In this document: piece after piece, positions 23,873 through 31,641 of the stretch
Numbering within the stretch: position 1 is the stretch's first letter
Layout: each line of letters begins with the position of its first letter
Notes under the pieces: model-generated
What the model was told of the DNA's origin: nothing
Databases searched by the model: none
The model's input: only the letters and a program-made list of their open reading frames with translations
DNA from: Flavobacteriaceae bacterium
GTDB taxonomy: Bacteria; Bacteroidota; Bacteroidia; Flavobacteriales; Flavobacteriaceae
Reading direction: 5' to 3'
Length of the DNA: 37,579 nt
Assembly: GCA_947373225.1 (NCBI GenBank)
Contig: CANBWX010000021.1
Coordinates: 1-37,579, forward strand
Translations under genes and position numbers: made by a program

Positions 23873-25147
23873 ATGGAAATTCTAATAATTCTTTTTTTAA
23901 TTCTTTTAAACGGTGTTTTTTCTATGTCAGAAATCGCACTGATTTCGGCCAGAAAAAGTAGATTAGAAAGTGCAGCAAAAAAAGGCAATAATAAGGCGCA
24001 ATTAGCATTAGACTTAGCTAATTCTCCTAGTAAATTGCTCTCAACTACGCAAATAGGAATAACGCTTATAGGAATACTTACAGGAATTTACAGTGGTGAT
24101 AATATTACGAAAGAGGTTGAGGTTTTTATAGGAACATTCGCGATTTTAAAACCATTTTCGCATACGATAGCGGTTGGAATTGTGGTTTTGATTTTGACTT
24201 TTTTCTCTTTGGTTTTAGGGGAATTACTACCCAAAAGAATTGGGTTAAATCATCCCGAAGCTATTGCAAAAGCAGTCGCATTTCCGATGAAAATAATTTC
24301 GATTATTACGGCGCCATTTATTTGGATGTTGACGATTTCGACCGATTTTTTATTGGATATTTTGAAAATAAAACCCACTGCCGACGGTAAAGTGACTGAG
24401 GAAGAAATCAAGGCGATTATCAAAGAAGGAACCGAAGGCGGGGAAGTTCAGGAAATTGAACAAGATATTGTGGAACGTGTTTTTCATATTGGAGACAGGA
24501 AAATAAACTCCTTGATGACACACCGAAAATCGGTTGTTTTATTGCCTTTGCATTCGACGAAAAGTGAAGTGAGAGAATTTATGCTCAAAGAATTGCATTC
24601 TATTTATCCTGTTTATGGGGATAATTATGATGATATTTCAGGAGTTGTAAACTTGAAAAATATTTTCGCCACAATCGAAAAAGAAGACTTTAATTTGACC
24701 GATATAATGACCGAAGCCCCATTTTTGATGGAACACACCACCGCTTACAAAGCATTGGAAAAATTCAAAAAAACAGGAATTCATTATGCTTTTGTTTCGG
24801 ATGAATATGGTGTTTTTCAAGGAATAATTACTTTGAATGACATTCTTGAAGCTTTGGTGGGTGACGCATCCGATTTTAACAAAGAGGAATTTAAATTGGT
24901 CGAAAGAGAAGATGGATCTTGGATGGTGGATGGACATTATTCCTTGCATGATTTCTTAACTTATTTCGAATTAGACGAGTTGATAAATGATTATGAAGTG
25001 ACCACGGTGAGTGGATTAATAATGACTGAACTTTCGCATATTCCGAAGCAAGGAGAAAAGTTAGTTTGGCATAAATTTGAATTGGAAGTCATTGATATGG
25101 ATGGCGTGAAGATAGATAAAGTGATGGTGAAAGCCTTGAAAAAATAG
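23873..25147 (+). CDS. CNNM/CorC-type hemolysin-family membrane protein with CBS pair
   Basis: A 424-residue protein: DUF21 (CNNM) transmembrane domain at about 1-190 with [24 protein letters not shown], a CBS pair at about 215-335 (IDDIV-like [13 protein letters not shown] and [28 protein letters not shown]), and the C-terminal CorC_HlyC domain ([16 protein letters not shown] to the end). Members export or sense divalent cations, mainly Mg or Co; several are misnamed hemolysins. It is 118 bp after adk, with its own promoter region. Cation identity cannot be told from sequence. Confidence 0.9.
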   Translation: MEILIILFLILLNGVFSMSEIALISARKSRLESAAKKGNNKAQLALDLANSPSKLLSTTQIGITLIGILTGIYSGDNITKEVEVFIGTFAILKPFSHTIAVGIVVLILTFFSLVLGELLPKRIGLNHPEAIAKAVAFPMKIISIITAPFIWMLTISTDFLLDILKIKPTADGKVTEEEIKAIIKEGTEGGEVQEIEQDIVERVFHIGDRKINSLMTHRKSVVLLPLHSTKSEVREFMLKELHSIYPVYGDNYDDISGVVNLKNIFATIEKEDFNLTDIMTEAPFLMEHTTAYKALEKFKKTGIHYAFVSDEYGVFQGIITLNDILEALVGDASDFNKEEFKLVEREDGSWMVDGHYSLHDFLTYFELDELINDYEVTTVSGLIMTELSHIPKQGEKLVWHKFELEVIDMDGVKIDKVMVKALKK

Positions 25148-25154
25148 AAATAGG

Positions 25155-25221
25155 TTCAGGGTCTTGGGTTTTAGGTATTAATTTTTACCAAAACCCAAAA
25201 CCTAAAACCCAAAACTCAGAA
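25155..25221. repeat. Palindrome with CCTAAAACCCA units in the obgE leader
   Basis: The left arm (25155-25176) contains TGGGTTTTAGGT, and the right arm (25200-25221) contains ACCTAAAACCCA followed by AAACTC; they pair over most of 22 positions. The arm ends four bases before the obgE ATG at 25225. A solo arm with the same units is at 34579-34606, directly before the rhomboid ATG. Confidence 0.6.
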
Positions 25222-25224
25222 ATA

Positions 25225-26226
25225 ATGACAGAAGGAAATTTTGTAGACTACGTAAAAATATATGTTTCTTCCGGAAAAGGAGGAAAAGGATCTACGCATT
25301 TGCATAGAGAAAAATTTATCGAAAAAGGGGGACCAGATGGTGGCGATGGGGGTCGTGGTGGACACGTATATTTGGTGGGAAATAAAGGTCTTTGGACTTT
25401 ATTTCACCTGAAATTTGCGCGTCATATCAAAGCGGGTCACGGTGGAGATGGTGGTGGCGACAGAAGCACCGGTGCAGATGGAGATGATAAATTTATCGAG
25501 GTTCCGTTGGGAACTGTTGTAAAAGATAAGGAAACGGGTGAAGTTTTATTCGAAATCACTGATGACGGAGAAAAACAAATTCTTTCCCGTGGTGGAAAAG
25601 GTGGACTTGGAAACTGGCATTTTAGAAGTTCGACCAATCAAACGCCAAGATATTCCCAACCCGGTTTACCAGGGATAGAAATGGATGTTATTCTTGAACT
25701 TAAAGTTTTGGCCGATGTTGGTTTAGTAGGTTTTCCGAATGCAGGAAAATCAACGTTATTGTCGGTTTTGACTTCGGCTAAGCCAAAAATTGCTGATTAT
25801 CCGTTTACGACTTTAAAACCAAATCTTGGAATTGTGGCGTATCGTGATTTTCAATCTTTTGTAATCGCCGATATTCCTGGAATTATCGAAGGAGCAGCTG
25901 AAGGAAAAGGGCTTGGACATTATTTCTTAAGACATATCGAAAGAAACTCGACTTTGTTATTCTTGGTTCCTGTTGACACACCAAATATTAAAGCGGAGTA
26001 CGATATTCTTGTGAACGAATTGACGAAATACAATCCTGAAATGCTTGATAAAGAGCGTTTATTGGTGATTTCTAAATGTGATATGCTGGATAATGAACTC
26101 AAAGCGGAGTTGAAAGTTCAATTAGATAAAGAATTCAAGGACATTCCGTATATGTTTATTTCATCGGTTGCGCAACAAGGTTTGTCCGAGTTGAAAGATA
26201 AACTTTGGAAAATGTTGAATGATTAA
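25225..26226 (+). CDS. obgE: Obg-family GTPase
   Basis: A 333-residue GTPase with the glycine-rich Obg fold at the N-terminus (about 1-158, with [13 protein letters not shown] and the [10 protein letters not shown] repeats) followed by a G domain: G1 [10 protein letters not shown]3 DIPGIIEGA and G4 SKCD. It works in late ribosome 50S assembly and the stringent response. The optional C-terminal OCT domain is absent, as in many bacteria. The palindrome of CCTAAAACCCA units sits in its leader. It ends in the terminator at 26246-26277. Confidence 0.96.
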   Translation: MTEGNFVDYVKIYVSSGKGGKGSTHLHREKFIEKGGPDGGDGGRGGHVYLVGNKGLWTLFHLKFARHIKAGHGGDGGGDRSTGADGDDKFIEVPLGTVVKDKETGEVLFEITDDGEKQILSRGGKGGLGNWHFRSSTNQTPRYSQPGLPGIEMDVILELKVLADVGLVGFPNAGKSTLLSVLTSAKPKIADYPFTTLKPNLGIVAYRDFQSFVIADIPGIIEGAAEGKGLGHYFLRHIERNSTLLFLVPVDTPNIKAEYDILVNELTKYNPEMLDKERLLVISKCDMLDNELKAELKVQLDKEFKDIPYMFISSVAQQGLSELKDKLWKMLND

Positions 26227-26245
26227 ATAACGTTATTTAATATAA

Positions 26246-26277
26246 AAAAAAGGGTTCTATTTCTAGAACCCTTTTTT
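26246..26277. terminator. Bidirectional terminator after obgE
   Basis: A 14-bp stem AAAAAAGGGTTCTA (26246-26259) with TAGAACCCTTTTTT (26264-26277) and loop TTTC. It lies between convergent obgE and the glycosyltransferase gene and can serve both. Confidence 0.9.
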
Positions 26278-26288
26278 GTTTTGTGTAA

Positions 26289-27281
26289 TTATTTAGTATT
26301 GTAAGTGTCAAACAAAAACTGCAAAGTTTCAGGAATATTATTCGCTTTCATCGTTGGATAATGGGTTGGGGTATTTAACCAGTTTTCGATTATTTGGTCA
26401 AAATTAGTGCCAACTTCATAAACAACAGGAACGCCCATTTTCTTTAATGCGGCAGCGTTACATTCTTGTTCGTAATGATTTCGAATGGGAATACTTAGTA
26501 TTTTTTTTCCAAGGAATAAAGCTTCTGACGGAGTTTCGAATCCACCACCAGTGATGATGCCATCGCAATTAATCATGCTTTCATTAAACTGTTTTTGGTT
26601 TACAGGATAGTAGGTAATGTTGCCAACTGTATGTTTGAATTCTATATCATTCAAAAACCAATGAAATTGGTGTCCAGAAAGTTTATTGAACGCTTTTTCT
26701 AAGCAATCTTTTTGGAAAGAAGGTAGATAAACCGTGATGTGACCGAGATTTTTTGGATCTGTATTTACAATCTCGTCTTTGATTATTGGAGGATGAATAA
26801 AGGAATCGTATTTTTCAAAATGCAATCCAATATGCTTTGGCGAAGGCGCATAATGTTTCAGAATCATTTCGCCCATTAGGCTCTTTTTTTCTGGTCTTGG
26901 CGTAGCATCCGAAATAAAACTCGCTTGATGACCAAACTGTACCGAATGCACGTTTTGCATTTTGCACGCAAGTGAAGTAATCGAATCAAAATCATTAATT
27001 ACCACATCATAATCTTTTAGAGGTAAGGATTTAGCATCTTTATACATCTGAACAGGTTGAACATTCTTGGCGATATCCCAATAATTCAATCCGCCACATT
27101 TGCTGTAATGCAAGCTACAACCGGCGCTTTTGAATTTTACAGGCAAATCTATATTTAGACTGGCATTGTTTCCGCTCAAAAAAAAATCTACCGAGCCAAA
27201 TTTCTGTAAATAAGGATATAATTGCATCGCTCTGCTTATGTGTCCGTTTCCTGTAGCTTGTATGGCGTAAAATATTTTCAT
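26289..27281 (-). CDS. GT-B-fold glycosyltransferase-like protein
   Basis: A 330-residue protein with two Rossmann halves. Near the start QATGNGHISRAMQLYPYL is the N-terminal donor/acceptor loop. In the second half CDGIITGGGFETPSEALFLGKK is the diphosphate-binding loop that marks MGT/MurG-like GT-B enzymes, followed by PIRNHYEQECNA. Donor and acceptor are not known. It is 18 bp after the metallophosphoesterase on the same strand, so the two are probably cotranscribed. I cannot tell whether they share a pathway. Confidence 0.8.
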   Translation of the reverse strand: MKIFYAIQATGNGHISRAMQLYPYLQKFGSVDFFLSGNNASLNIDLPVKFKSAGCSLHYSKCGGLNYWDIAKNVQPVQMYKDAKSLPLKDYDVVINDFDSITSLACKMQNVHSVQFGHQASFISDATPRPEKKSLMGEMILKHYAPSPKHIGLHFEKYDSFIHPPIIKDEIVNTDPKNLGHITVYLPSFQKDCLEKAFNKLSGHQFHWFLNDIEFKHTVGNITYYPVNQKQFNESMINCDGIITGGGFETPSEALFLGKKILSIPIRNHYEQECNAAALKKMGVPVVYEVGTNFDQIIENWLNTPTHYPTMKANNIPETLQFLFDTYNTK

Positions 27282-27299
27282 TGTTTTGAAAGCTTTAAA

Positions 27300-28115
27300 T
27301 TAGGATAAAATCTTGTTTACAATATCATTATCGACTTTGTCTTCTTTATGATCTTGGTTCGAATAATCCGATTTTTTATAGTGATAAATAGACCATTTCT
27401 CTTTTTTATATTCCAAAGCGGTAAGATTTTCGATCCAATCGCCACTATTTAAATAAAGAACTTTTCCGTGCTCATTTTCTACGATCTTCATTTGTGGTTT
27501 ATGAATGTGACCACAAACAACATAGCTGTATTTTTTTTGGATGGCGATTTCGGCAGCAGTGGTTTCAAAATTCGAGACAAAGGAGACTGCTTTTTTTACG
27601 CTGTCTTTAATCATTTTCGAAAAGCTTCGTTTCTCTTTTCCTAAAGCAGTCAAAACCCAATTAATTAAACTGTTGATCAATATCAATAGATCATAACCTT
27701 TTCCGCCTAGTTTTGCAAGTACTTTGGCATATCCTTTTGTAGAAGAATCAAATACGTCACCGTGAAAAATCCAAGTTTTTTTTCCGTCTAAATCCAAGAT
27801 TAATTTGTCTACTAATTCAAAATTTCCAAGAATAAAATCGGAATATTTTCTCAAAGCTTCATCGTGGTTACCGGTGATATAGATGACACGAGTTCCTAGA
27901 TTCGACATTTTTATGATGTGTCTCAGAACATTCATATGAGCAATTGGGAAATAACGTTTGCTAAAACTCCACATGTCAATAATATCTCCGTTTAGCACCA
28001 AAGTTTTTGGATTGATAGATTTAAGATATTGAAGTAACTCTACAGCGTGGCAACCATAAGTTCCTAAATGTACATCGCTTAGAACAACTAAAGGAATTTT
28101 TCGTTTTCGTTTCAT
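27300..28115 (-). CDS. Calcineurin-like metallophosphoesterase (LpxH-like)
   Basis: A 271-residue enzyme with the complete metal-site motif set: LSDVHLG (Asp/His), LNGDIIDMW, GNHDEA, IFHGDVFD, and CGHIHKP. This is the LpxH/UDP-2,3-diacylglucosamine hydrolase-like branch; flavobacterial members of this type are often only labelled metallophosphoesterase. Start: I take ATG 28115 (MKRKRKIPLVVLSDVHL). A TTG five codons upstream at 28130 would lie inside the -7 box at 28128-28135, so it is not used. Substrate is not proven. Confidence 0.85.
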   Translation of the reverse strand: MKRKRKIPLVVLSDVHLGTYGCHAVELLQYLKSINPKTLVLNGDIIDMWSFSKRYFPIAHMNVLRHIIKMSNLGTRVIYITGNHDEALRKYSDFILGNFELVDKLILDLDGKKTWIFHGDVFDSSTKGYAKVLAKLGGKGYDLLILINSLINWVLTALGKEKRSFSKMIKDSVKKAVSFVSNFETTAAEIAIQKKYSYVVCGHIHKPQMKIVENEHGKVLYLNSGDWIENLTALEYKKEKWSIYHYKKSDYSNQDHKEDKVDNDIVNKILS

Positions 28116-28127
28116 AATTAGTTTTCG

Positions 28128-28135
28128 CAAAACTA
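28128..28135 (-). promoter_or_regulatory. -7 box for the metallophosphoesterase gene
   Basis: TAGTTTTG on the minus strand is an exact TAnnTTTG match, 12 bases before ATG 28115. It rules out the upstream TTG at 28130 as start codon. Confidence 0.5.
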
Positions 28136-28239
28136 AGTAGTCAATGTTATGTGAATGTTTATTCTATATTATGATTTCTTTTCGATTTGTTGTGAATTTT
28201 TTAAGACATAATAATGAGTCAATTCTTTTAAAATTTCTT

Positions 28240-28247
28240 TATTTTTG
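28240..28247 (+). promoter_or_regulatory. -7 box four bases before the TPR gene
   Basis: TATTTTTG, an exact TAnnTTTG, ends four bases before the ATG at 28252. It has the same spacing as at 6144, 16503 and 36171. Confidence 0.5.
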
Positions 28248-28251
28248 AAAG

Positions 28252-28902
28252 ATGAAACAAATACTATTTGTCTTTTTACTATTTCCATTCATGATTTGGT
28301 CCCAATCTGATTTTGATAAAGGGAAAAAATTATTTGAAGCAGATAAAATGGAACAAGCCCAGTCCGTTTTTGAAGCTTTTCTGGCTGCAAATCCTTCTCA
28401 TTTAAAAACAATCGAATATTTAGGAGATATTGCCGCTCATAATAAATCATGGGATAAAGCCATTGGATATTATAAAAAATTAAAACAATTGAAACCTTCC
28501 GAAGCAAATTATTATTATAAATACGGTGGAGCTCTTGGATTGAAAGCTAAAGAAGTCAACAAATTCAAGGCTCTTGGTATGATTGGCGAAATAAAAGAAT
28601 CGTTTGAAAAAGCAATTGTTTTGAATCCAAAACATATTGAAGCGCGTTGGGCATTGGTCATGTTATATATGAAACTCCCCAGTATTGTTGGCGGAAGCGA
28701 ATCGAAAGCAGTACAATATTCGAATGAATTATTGAAATTATCTCCCGTTGACGGTTATTTATCGAAAGGTCAAATTGACGAACATTTCGGAAAATACACC
28801 TCGGCAGAAGAACAATATAAAAAAGCAATTGCAGCAGGAAGTACTAAAACTGGAGCTCAAATGCTGGCTAATTTAAAGAATAAAACGAAAAAAGCCCCCT
28901 AA
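28252..28902 (+). CDS. Exported tetratricopeptide-repeat protein
   Basis: A 216-residue protein with a signal peptide (residues 1-17, MKQILFVFLLFPFMIWS then Q), followed by TPR units from about 20 onward: FDKGKKLFEADKMEQAQSVF, LKTIEYLGDIAAHNKSW, and near the end YTSAEEQYKKAIAAG. It is a likely protein-protein interaction module in the periplasm. The last residues KAP and the TAA stop come from a C/G-rich repeat (28893-28917), so the native C-terminus may have been slightly altered. The start has a -7 box four bases upstream. Function not recognisable. Confidence 0.82.
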   Translation: MKQILFVFLLFPFMIWSQSDFDKGKKLFEADKMEQAQSVFEAFLAANPSHLKTIEYLGDIAAHNKSWDKAIGYYKKLKQLKPSEANYYYKYGGALGLKAKEVNKFKALGMIGEIKESFEKAIVLNPKHIEARWALVMLYMKLPSIVGGSESKAVQYSNELLKLSPVDGYLSKGQIDEHFGKYTSAEEQYKKAIAAGSTKTGAQMLANLKNKTKKAP

Positions 28903-29019
28903 CCCCCGAAGGGGGAATTCTCAACTTGTAAATAAAATATAGTTTAAAATATAAAAATAATTATGAATTTAAATGATAACAATAATAGCTCTGTTCCCCC
29001 TTTGGGGGCTAGGGGGCTA
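28893..29019. repeat. Inverted C/G-rich repeat pair spanning the end of the TPR gene and the start of mpl
   Basis: The left arm (28893-28917) is AGCCCCCTAACCCCC followed by GAAGGGGGAA, and the right arm (28993-29019) is GTTCCCCCTTTGGGGG followed by CTAGGGGGCTA; they are near-perfect reverse complements, each with an internal CCCCC/GGGGG hairpin. The left arm contains the TPR stop codon. The right arm is read in frame as part of the Mpl N-terminus. The mpl ATG (28963) lies in the 75-bp interior. A related repeat follows rlmB at 35401-35430. Confidence 0.7.
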
Positions 29020-30366
29020 CATTTCATAGCTATTGGCGGCAGCGCGATGCACAATCTGGCTTTAGCGTTACACAACAAAGGATATCAAGTTACAGGAAGC
29101 GACGATGCGATTTTTGAACCATCGAAAACGCGCTTGACCAATAAAGGAATTTTACCAGCAGAAATGGGTTGGTTTCCCGAGAAAATAACTAAAGACATTG
29201 AAGCTGTTATTCTCGGAATGCACGCCAAAGCCGATAATCCAGAATTGCTAAAAGCACAGGAATTAGGCTTGAAAATTTATTCGTATCCCGAATTTTTATA
29301 CGAGCAATCTAAAAATAAAACCCGTGTGGTTATTGGTGGTTCTCACGGAAAAACTACGATTACATCGATGATTTTGCATGTGATGCATTTTCATAATATC
29401 GAAGTGGATTATATGGTGGGTGCACAACTCGAAGGATTTGATACAATGGTTCATCTTACCGAAGAAAATGATTTTATAGTTCTTGAAGGCGATGAATATT
29501 TGTCTTCACCAATAGATAGAAGACCGAAATTTCATTTATATCAGCCGAATATTGCGCTAATTTCAGGAATTGCTTGGGATCATATCAATGTTTTTCCAAC
29601 CTATGATTTTTATGTAGAGCAGTTCGAAATTTTCATTGGCAAAATTACCAATGGAGGAATTTTGGTTTATAACGAAGAAGATCCAGAAGTTCGCCGTGTT
29701 GCCGAAGCAGCAACGAATCCAATCCGAAAAATGCCGTATATCACACCAAAATATGAAGTGAAAGATGGTGTTACATTGCTGGAAACTCCAGAAGGCGCCA
29801 TGCCAATTGAAGTTTTTGGAGCGCATAATTTGAATAATCTGGCTGGTGCCAAATGGATTTGTCAAAATATGGGCGTTGACGAAGCTGATTTTTATGAAGC
29901 CATCGCTAGTTTTAAAGGAGCCTCAAAACGCTTGGAAAAAATTGCCGAAAGCAAAACCAAAGTAGCTTACAAAGATTTCGCCCATTCGCCAAGCAAAGTC
30001 GCTGCTACTACAAAAGCCGTGAAAGAACAATATCCGAATAGAACCTTAATTGCTTGTTTAGAATTGCATACGTATAGCAGTTTGAATGCGGAATTTCTCA
30101 AAGAATATGAAGGCGCATTACAATATGCTGATGTTGCCGTTGTTTTTTATTCGCCAGATGCAGTTAAAATCAAGCAACTTGAAGAAGTAACCTACGATCA
30201 AATCGCCAATGCTTTTAACAGAAAAGATTTAATCATTTATACCAATCCGGTAGCTTTTAAAGAGTATCTTTTCAATCTGAATTTTGAAAACTCGGCTTTG
30301 TTATTGATGAGTTCCGGAAATTATGGCGGATTAAATTTTGATGAGGTAAAAGAGTTGATTGAATAA
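28963..30366 (+). CDS. mpl: UDP-N-acetylmuramate:L-alanyl-gamma-D-glutamyl-meso-diaminopimelate ligase
   Basis: A 467-residue Mur ligase that reuses murein tripeptide from recycled peptidoglycan by joining it to UDP-MurNAc with ATP. HFIAIGGSAMHNLALALHNKG is the N-terminal Rossmann motif, GGSHGKTTITS the ATP site, and FAHSPSKVAATTKAV belongs to the C-terminal domain. About 19 residues (MNLNDNNNSSVPPLGARGL) precede HFIAIGG, where I would expect three or four. Residues 10-19 are encoded by a C/G-rich repeat. No in-frame ATG occurs between the repeat and the core motif, so the extension must be translated. Confidence 0.94.
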   Translation: MNLNDNNNSSVPPLGARGLHFIAIGGSAMHNLALALHNKGYQVTGSDDAIFEPSKTRLTNKGILPAEMGWFPEKITKDIEAVILGMHAKADNPELLKAQELGLKIYSYPEFLYEQSKNKTRVVIGGSHGKTTITSMILHVMHFHNIEVDYMVGAQLEGFDTMVHLTEENDFIVLEGDEYLSSPIDRRPKFHLYQPNIALISGIAWDHINVFPTYDFYVEQFEIFIGKITNGGILVYNEEDPEVRRVAEAATNPIRKMPYITPKYEVKDGVTLLETPEGAMPIEVFGAHNLNNLAGAKWICQNMGVDEADFYEAIASFKGASKRLEKIAESKTKVAYKDFAHSPSKVAATTKAVKEQYPNRTLIACLELHTYSSLNAEFLKEYEGALQYADVAVVFYSPDAVKIKQLEEVTYDQIANAFNRKDLIIYTNPVAFKEYLFNLNFENSALLLMSSGNYGGLNFDEVKELIE

Positions 30367-30376
30367 AAGCAGTCTT

Positions 30377-30437
30377 ATTTTGTCATTCCGTAGGAATCTG
30401 ATTGAATTGTTTTGAGATTCCTACGGAATGACAAAAT
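30377..30437. repeat. Empty inverted pair of REP-like arms
   Basis: Two arms (30377-30399 and 30415-30437) are perfect reverse complements over 23 bases, with a 15-base loop. Each arm contains GTCATTCC-GTA-GGAATC, whose ATTCC and GGAAT form a smaller hairpin. The same arm brackets the GIY-YIG gene starting 68 bases further on. The sequence after this element resembles the sequence after the GIY-YIG cassette. It may also end mpl transcription. Confidence 0.85.
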
Positions 30438-30504
30438 TGGTATAGAGGTTAGTAAATTAAGGTTGAGTTTTAAAAATAATCTTTGTCATAAAATATGCGA
30501 TTAT

Positions 30505-30884
30505 ATTTGTCATTCCGTAGGAATCTAATTTAACAAAAACAGATAAATTATGATAGAATATGTAGAAGGAATTTATACATTTTATATTTATATATTGACA
30601 AATAAAAACAGAACCGTTTTATATACAGGAGTAACAAATAATTTAAAATTACGATTGCAACAGCATGAAGAAAAATTAAATCCGAATAATTTTACAGCTC
30701 GATATAATACTCATTTTTTAATTTATTACGAAAAATTCACATGGATTCAGCTTGCAATTGCAAGGGAAAAGCAAATTAAAAATCTTTCAAGAGAACGGAA
30801 ATTAAATTTAATAAAAGAAATAAATCCTGATTTAGAGTTTTGGAATTATCATTTTAAATAGGAGATTCTTACGGAATGACAAAT
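30505..30884 (+). mobile_element. GIY-YIG cassette with 22-bp terminal inverted repeats
   Basis: The left arm (30505-30526) and right arm (30863-30884) are reverse complements at 21 of 22 positions and match the arms of the empty element at 30377-30437. Between them lies only the GIY-YIG nuclease gene, whose stop codon ends one base before the right arm. The 380-bp unit is about the minimal size for an autonomous REP-like element. Mobility is inferred from the layout; no target-site duplication is evident. Confidence 0.65.
30550..30861 (+). CDS. GIY-YIG nuclease family protein (UPF0213/YhbQ-like)
   Basis: A 103-residue single-domain GIY-YIG protein. The strand pair FYIYILTN (residues 11-18) and LYTGVT (24-29) takes the GIY and YIG places; Arg35 in NLKLRLQQH and Glu73 in AIAREKQIKNL are the expected catalytic residues. 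All appear intact, so it is probably an active nuclease. Free-standing members of this group have no settled role. Its gene is enclosed by REP-like terminal inverted repeats and next to an empty copy. The stop is one base before the right arm, so the gene and arms look like one unit. Confidence 0.9.
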   Translation: MIEYVEGIYTFYIYILTNKNRTVLYTGVTNNLKLRLQQHEEKLNPNNFTARYNTHFLIYYEKFTWIQLAIAREKQIKNLSRERKLNLIKEINPDLEFWNYHFK

Positions 30885-30936
30885 GTTGGTATTGAGTGTT
30901 TTAAAAAATAGTATTTGCCATTAAACAGTATCATAA

Positions 30937-31629
30937 ATGGAACAAAATAATTTCCCGATAACGAATTGGTCCGAAGACGATAAGCCGCGCGAAAAACTGA
31001 TGCTGAAAGGCAAAAGTGCTTTGAGCGATGCCGAATTGATTGCTATTTTGATAGGTTCAGGAAGCAGAAACGAATCGGCGGTGGGTTTGAGTAAAAGAAT
31101 CTTGGCGAGCGTAGACAATAATTTGAATGCTTTGGGGAAATTATCTATTCAACAATTAATGAATTTCAAGGGAATAGGCGAAGCCAAAGCCATTTCGATA
31201 ATTTCTGCCATGGAATTAGGAAGACGCAGAAGGGCAGAAGAAGCCGTTGAATTAAAGAAAATTGCTTCCAGTAAAATGATTTTCGATATTATGCAACCTA
31301 TTATTGGCGAGTTACCACACGAGGAATTTTGGGTTTTGTATTTGAATAATTCAAATAAAGTGCTCTCAAAATCGCAACAGGGAAAAGGCGGAATCACTGG
31401 AACGGTTGTCGATGTTCGGTTGGTTTTTAAAACCGCTCTTGAAATTGGCGCAACTGCACTAATTTTATGTCACAACCATCCTTCGGGAACATTAATTCCC
31501 AGTGATGCCGACAAATTAATCACAAGAAAGTTAAAAGCGGCGGGACAAAACATGGATATTCAAGTATTGGATCATGTTATTATTACCGAAAACGGATTTT
31601 ATAGTTTTAATGACGAAGGAATTTTTTAA
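30937..31629 (+). CDS. radC: RadC-family JAB-domain protein
   Basis: A 230-residue protein with an N-terminal UPF0758 region, a helix-hairpin-helix near 67-87 (MNFKGIGEAKAISI) and the JAMM-like metal site His179-Asn-His181-Pro with Ser189 and Asp192 (CHNHPSG then PSDAD). RadC was named for DNA repair but its role is not established; many copies lie next to mobile elements. Here it is directly downstream of the GIY-YIG cassette (52 bp after the right arm), whose insertion probably changed its promoter. The next gene follows 12 bp after its stop. Confidence 0.93.
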   Translation: MEQNNFPITNWSEDDKPREKLMLKGKSALSDAELIAILIGSGSRNESAVGLSKRILASVDNNLNALGKLSIQQLMNFKGIGEAKAISIISAMELGRRRRAEEAVELKKIASSKMIFDIMQPIIGELPHEEFWVLYLNNSNKVLSKSQQGKGGITGTVVDVRLVFKTALEIGATALILCHNHPSGTLIPSDADKLITRKLKAAGQNMDIQVLDHVIITENGFYSFNDEGIF

Positions 31630-31641
31630 TTTAGGAATAGA

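Noticed and set aside
28116..28130. TTG at 28130 as start of the metallophosphoesterase
   Set aside because: It lies inside the -7 box at 28128-28135, and the ATG at 28115 gives the normal N-terminus.
30505..30884. Classical insertion sequence around the GIY-YIG gene
   Set aside because: No DDE, Y1 or serine transposase domain and no clear target-site duplication; it is better described as a REP-like cassette.
30367..30900. CRISPR array at the repeated GTCATTCCGTAGGAATC units
   Set aside because: Only four units in mixed orientation with unequal spacers, one of which holds a gene; no cas gene is nearby.
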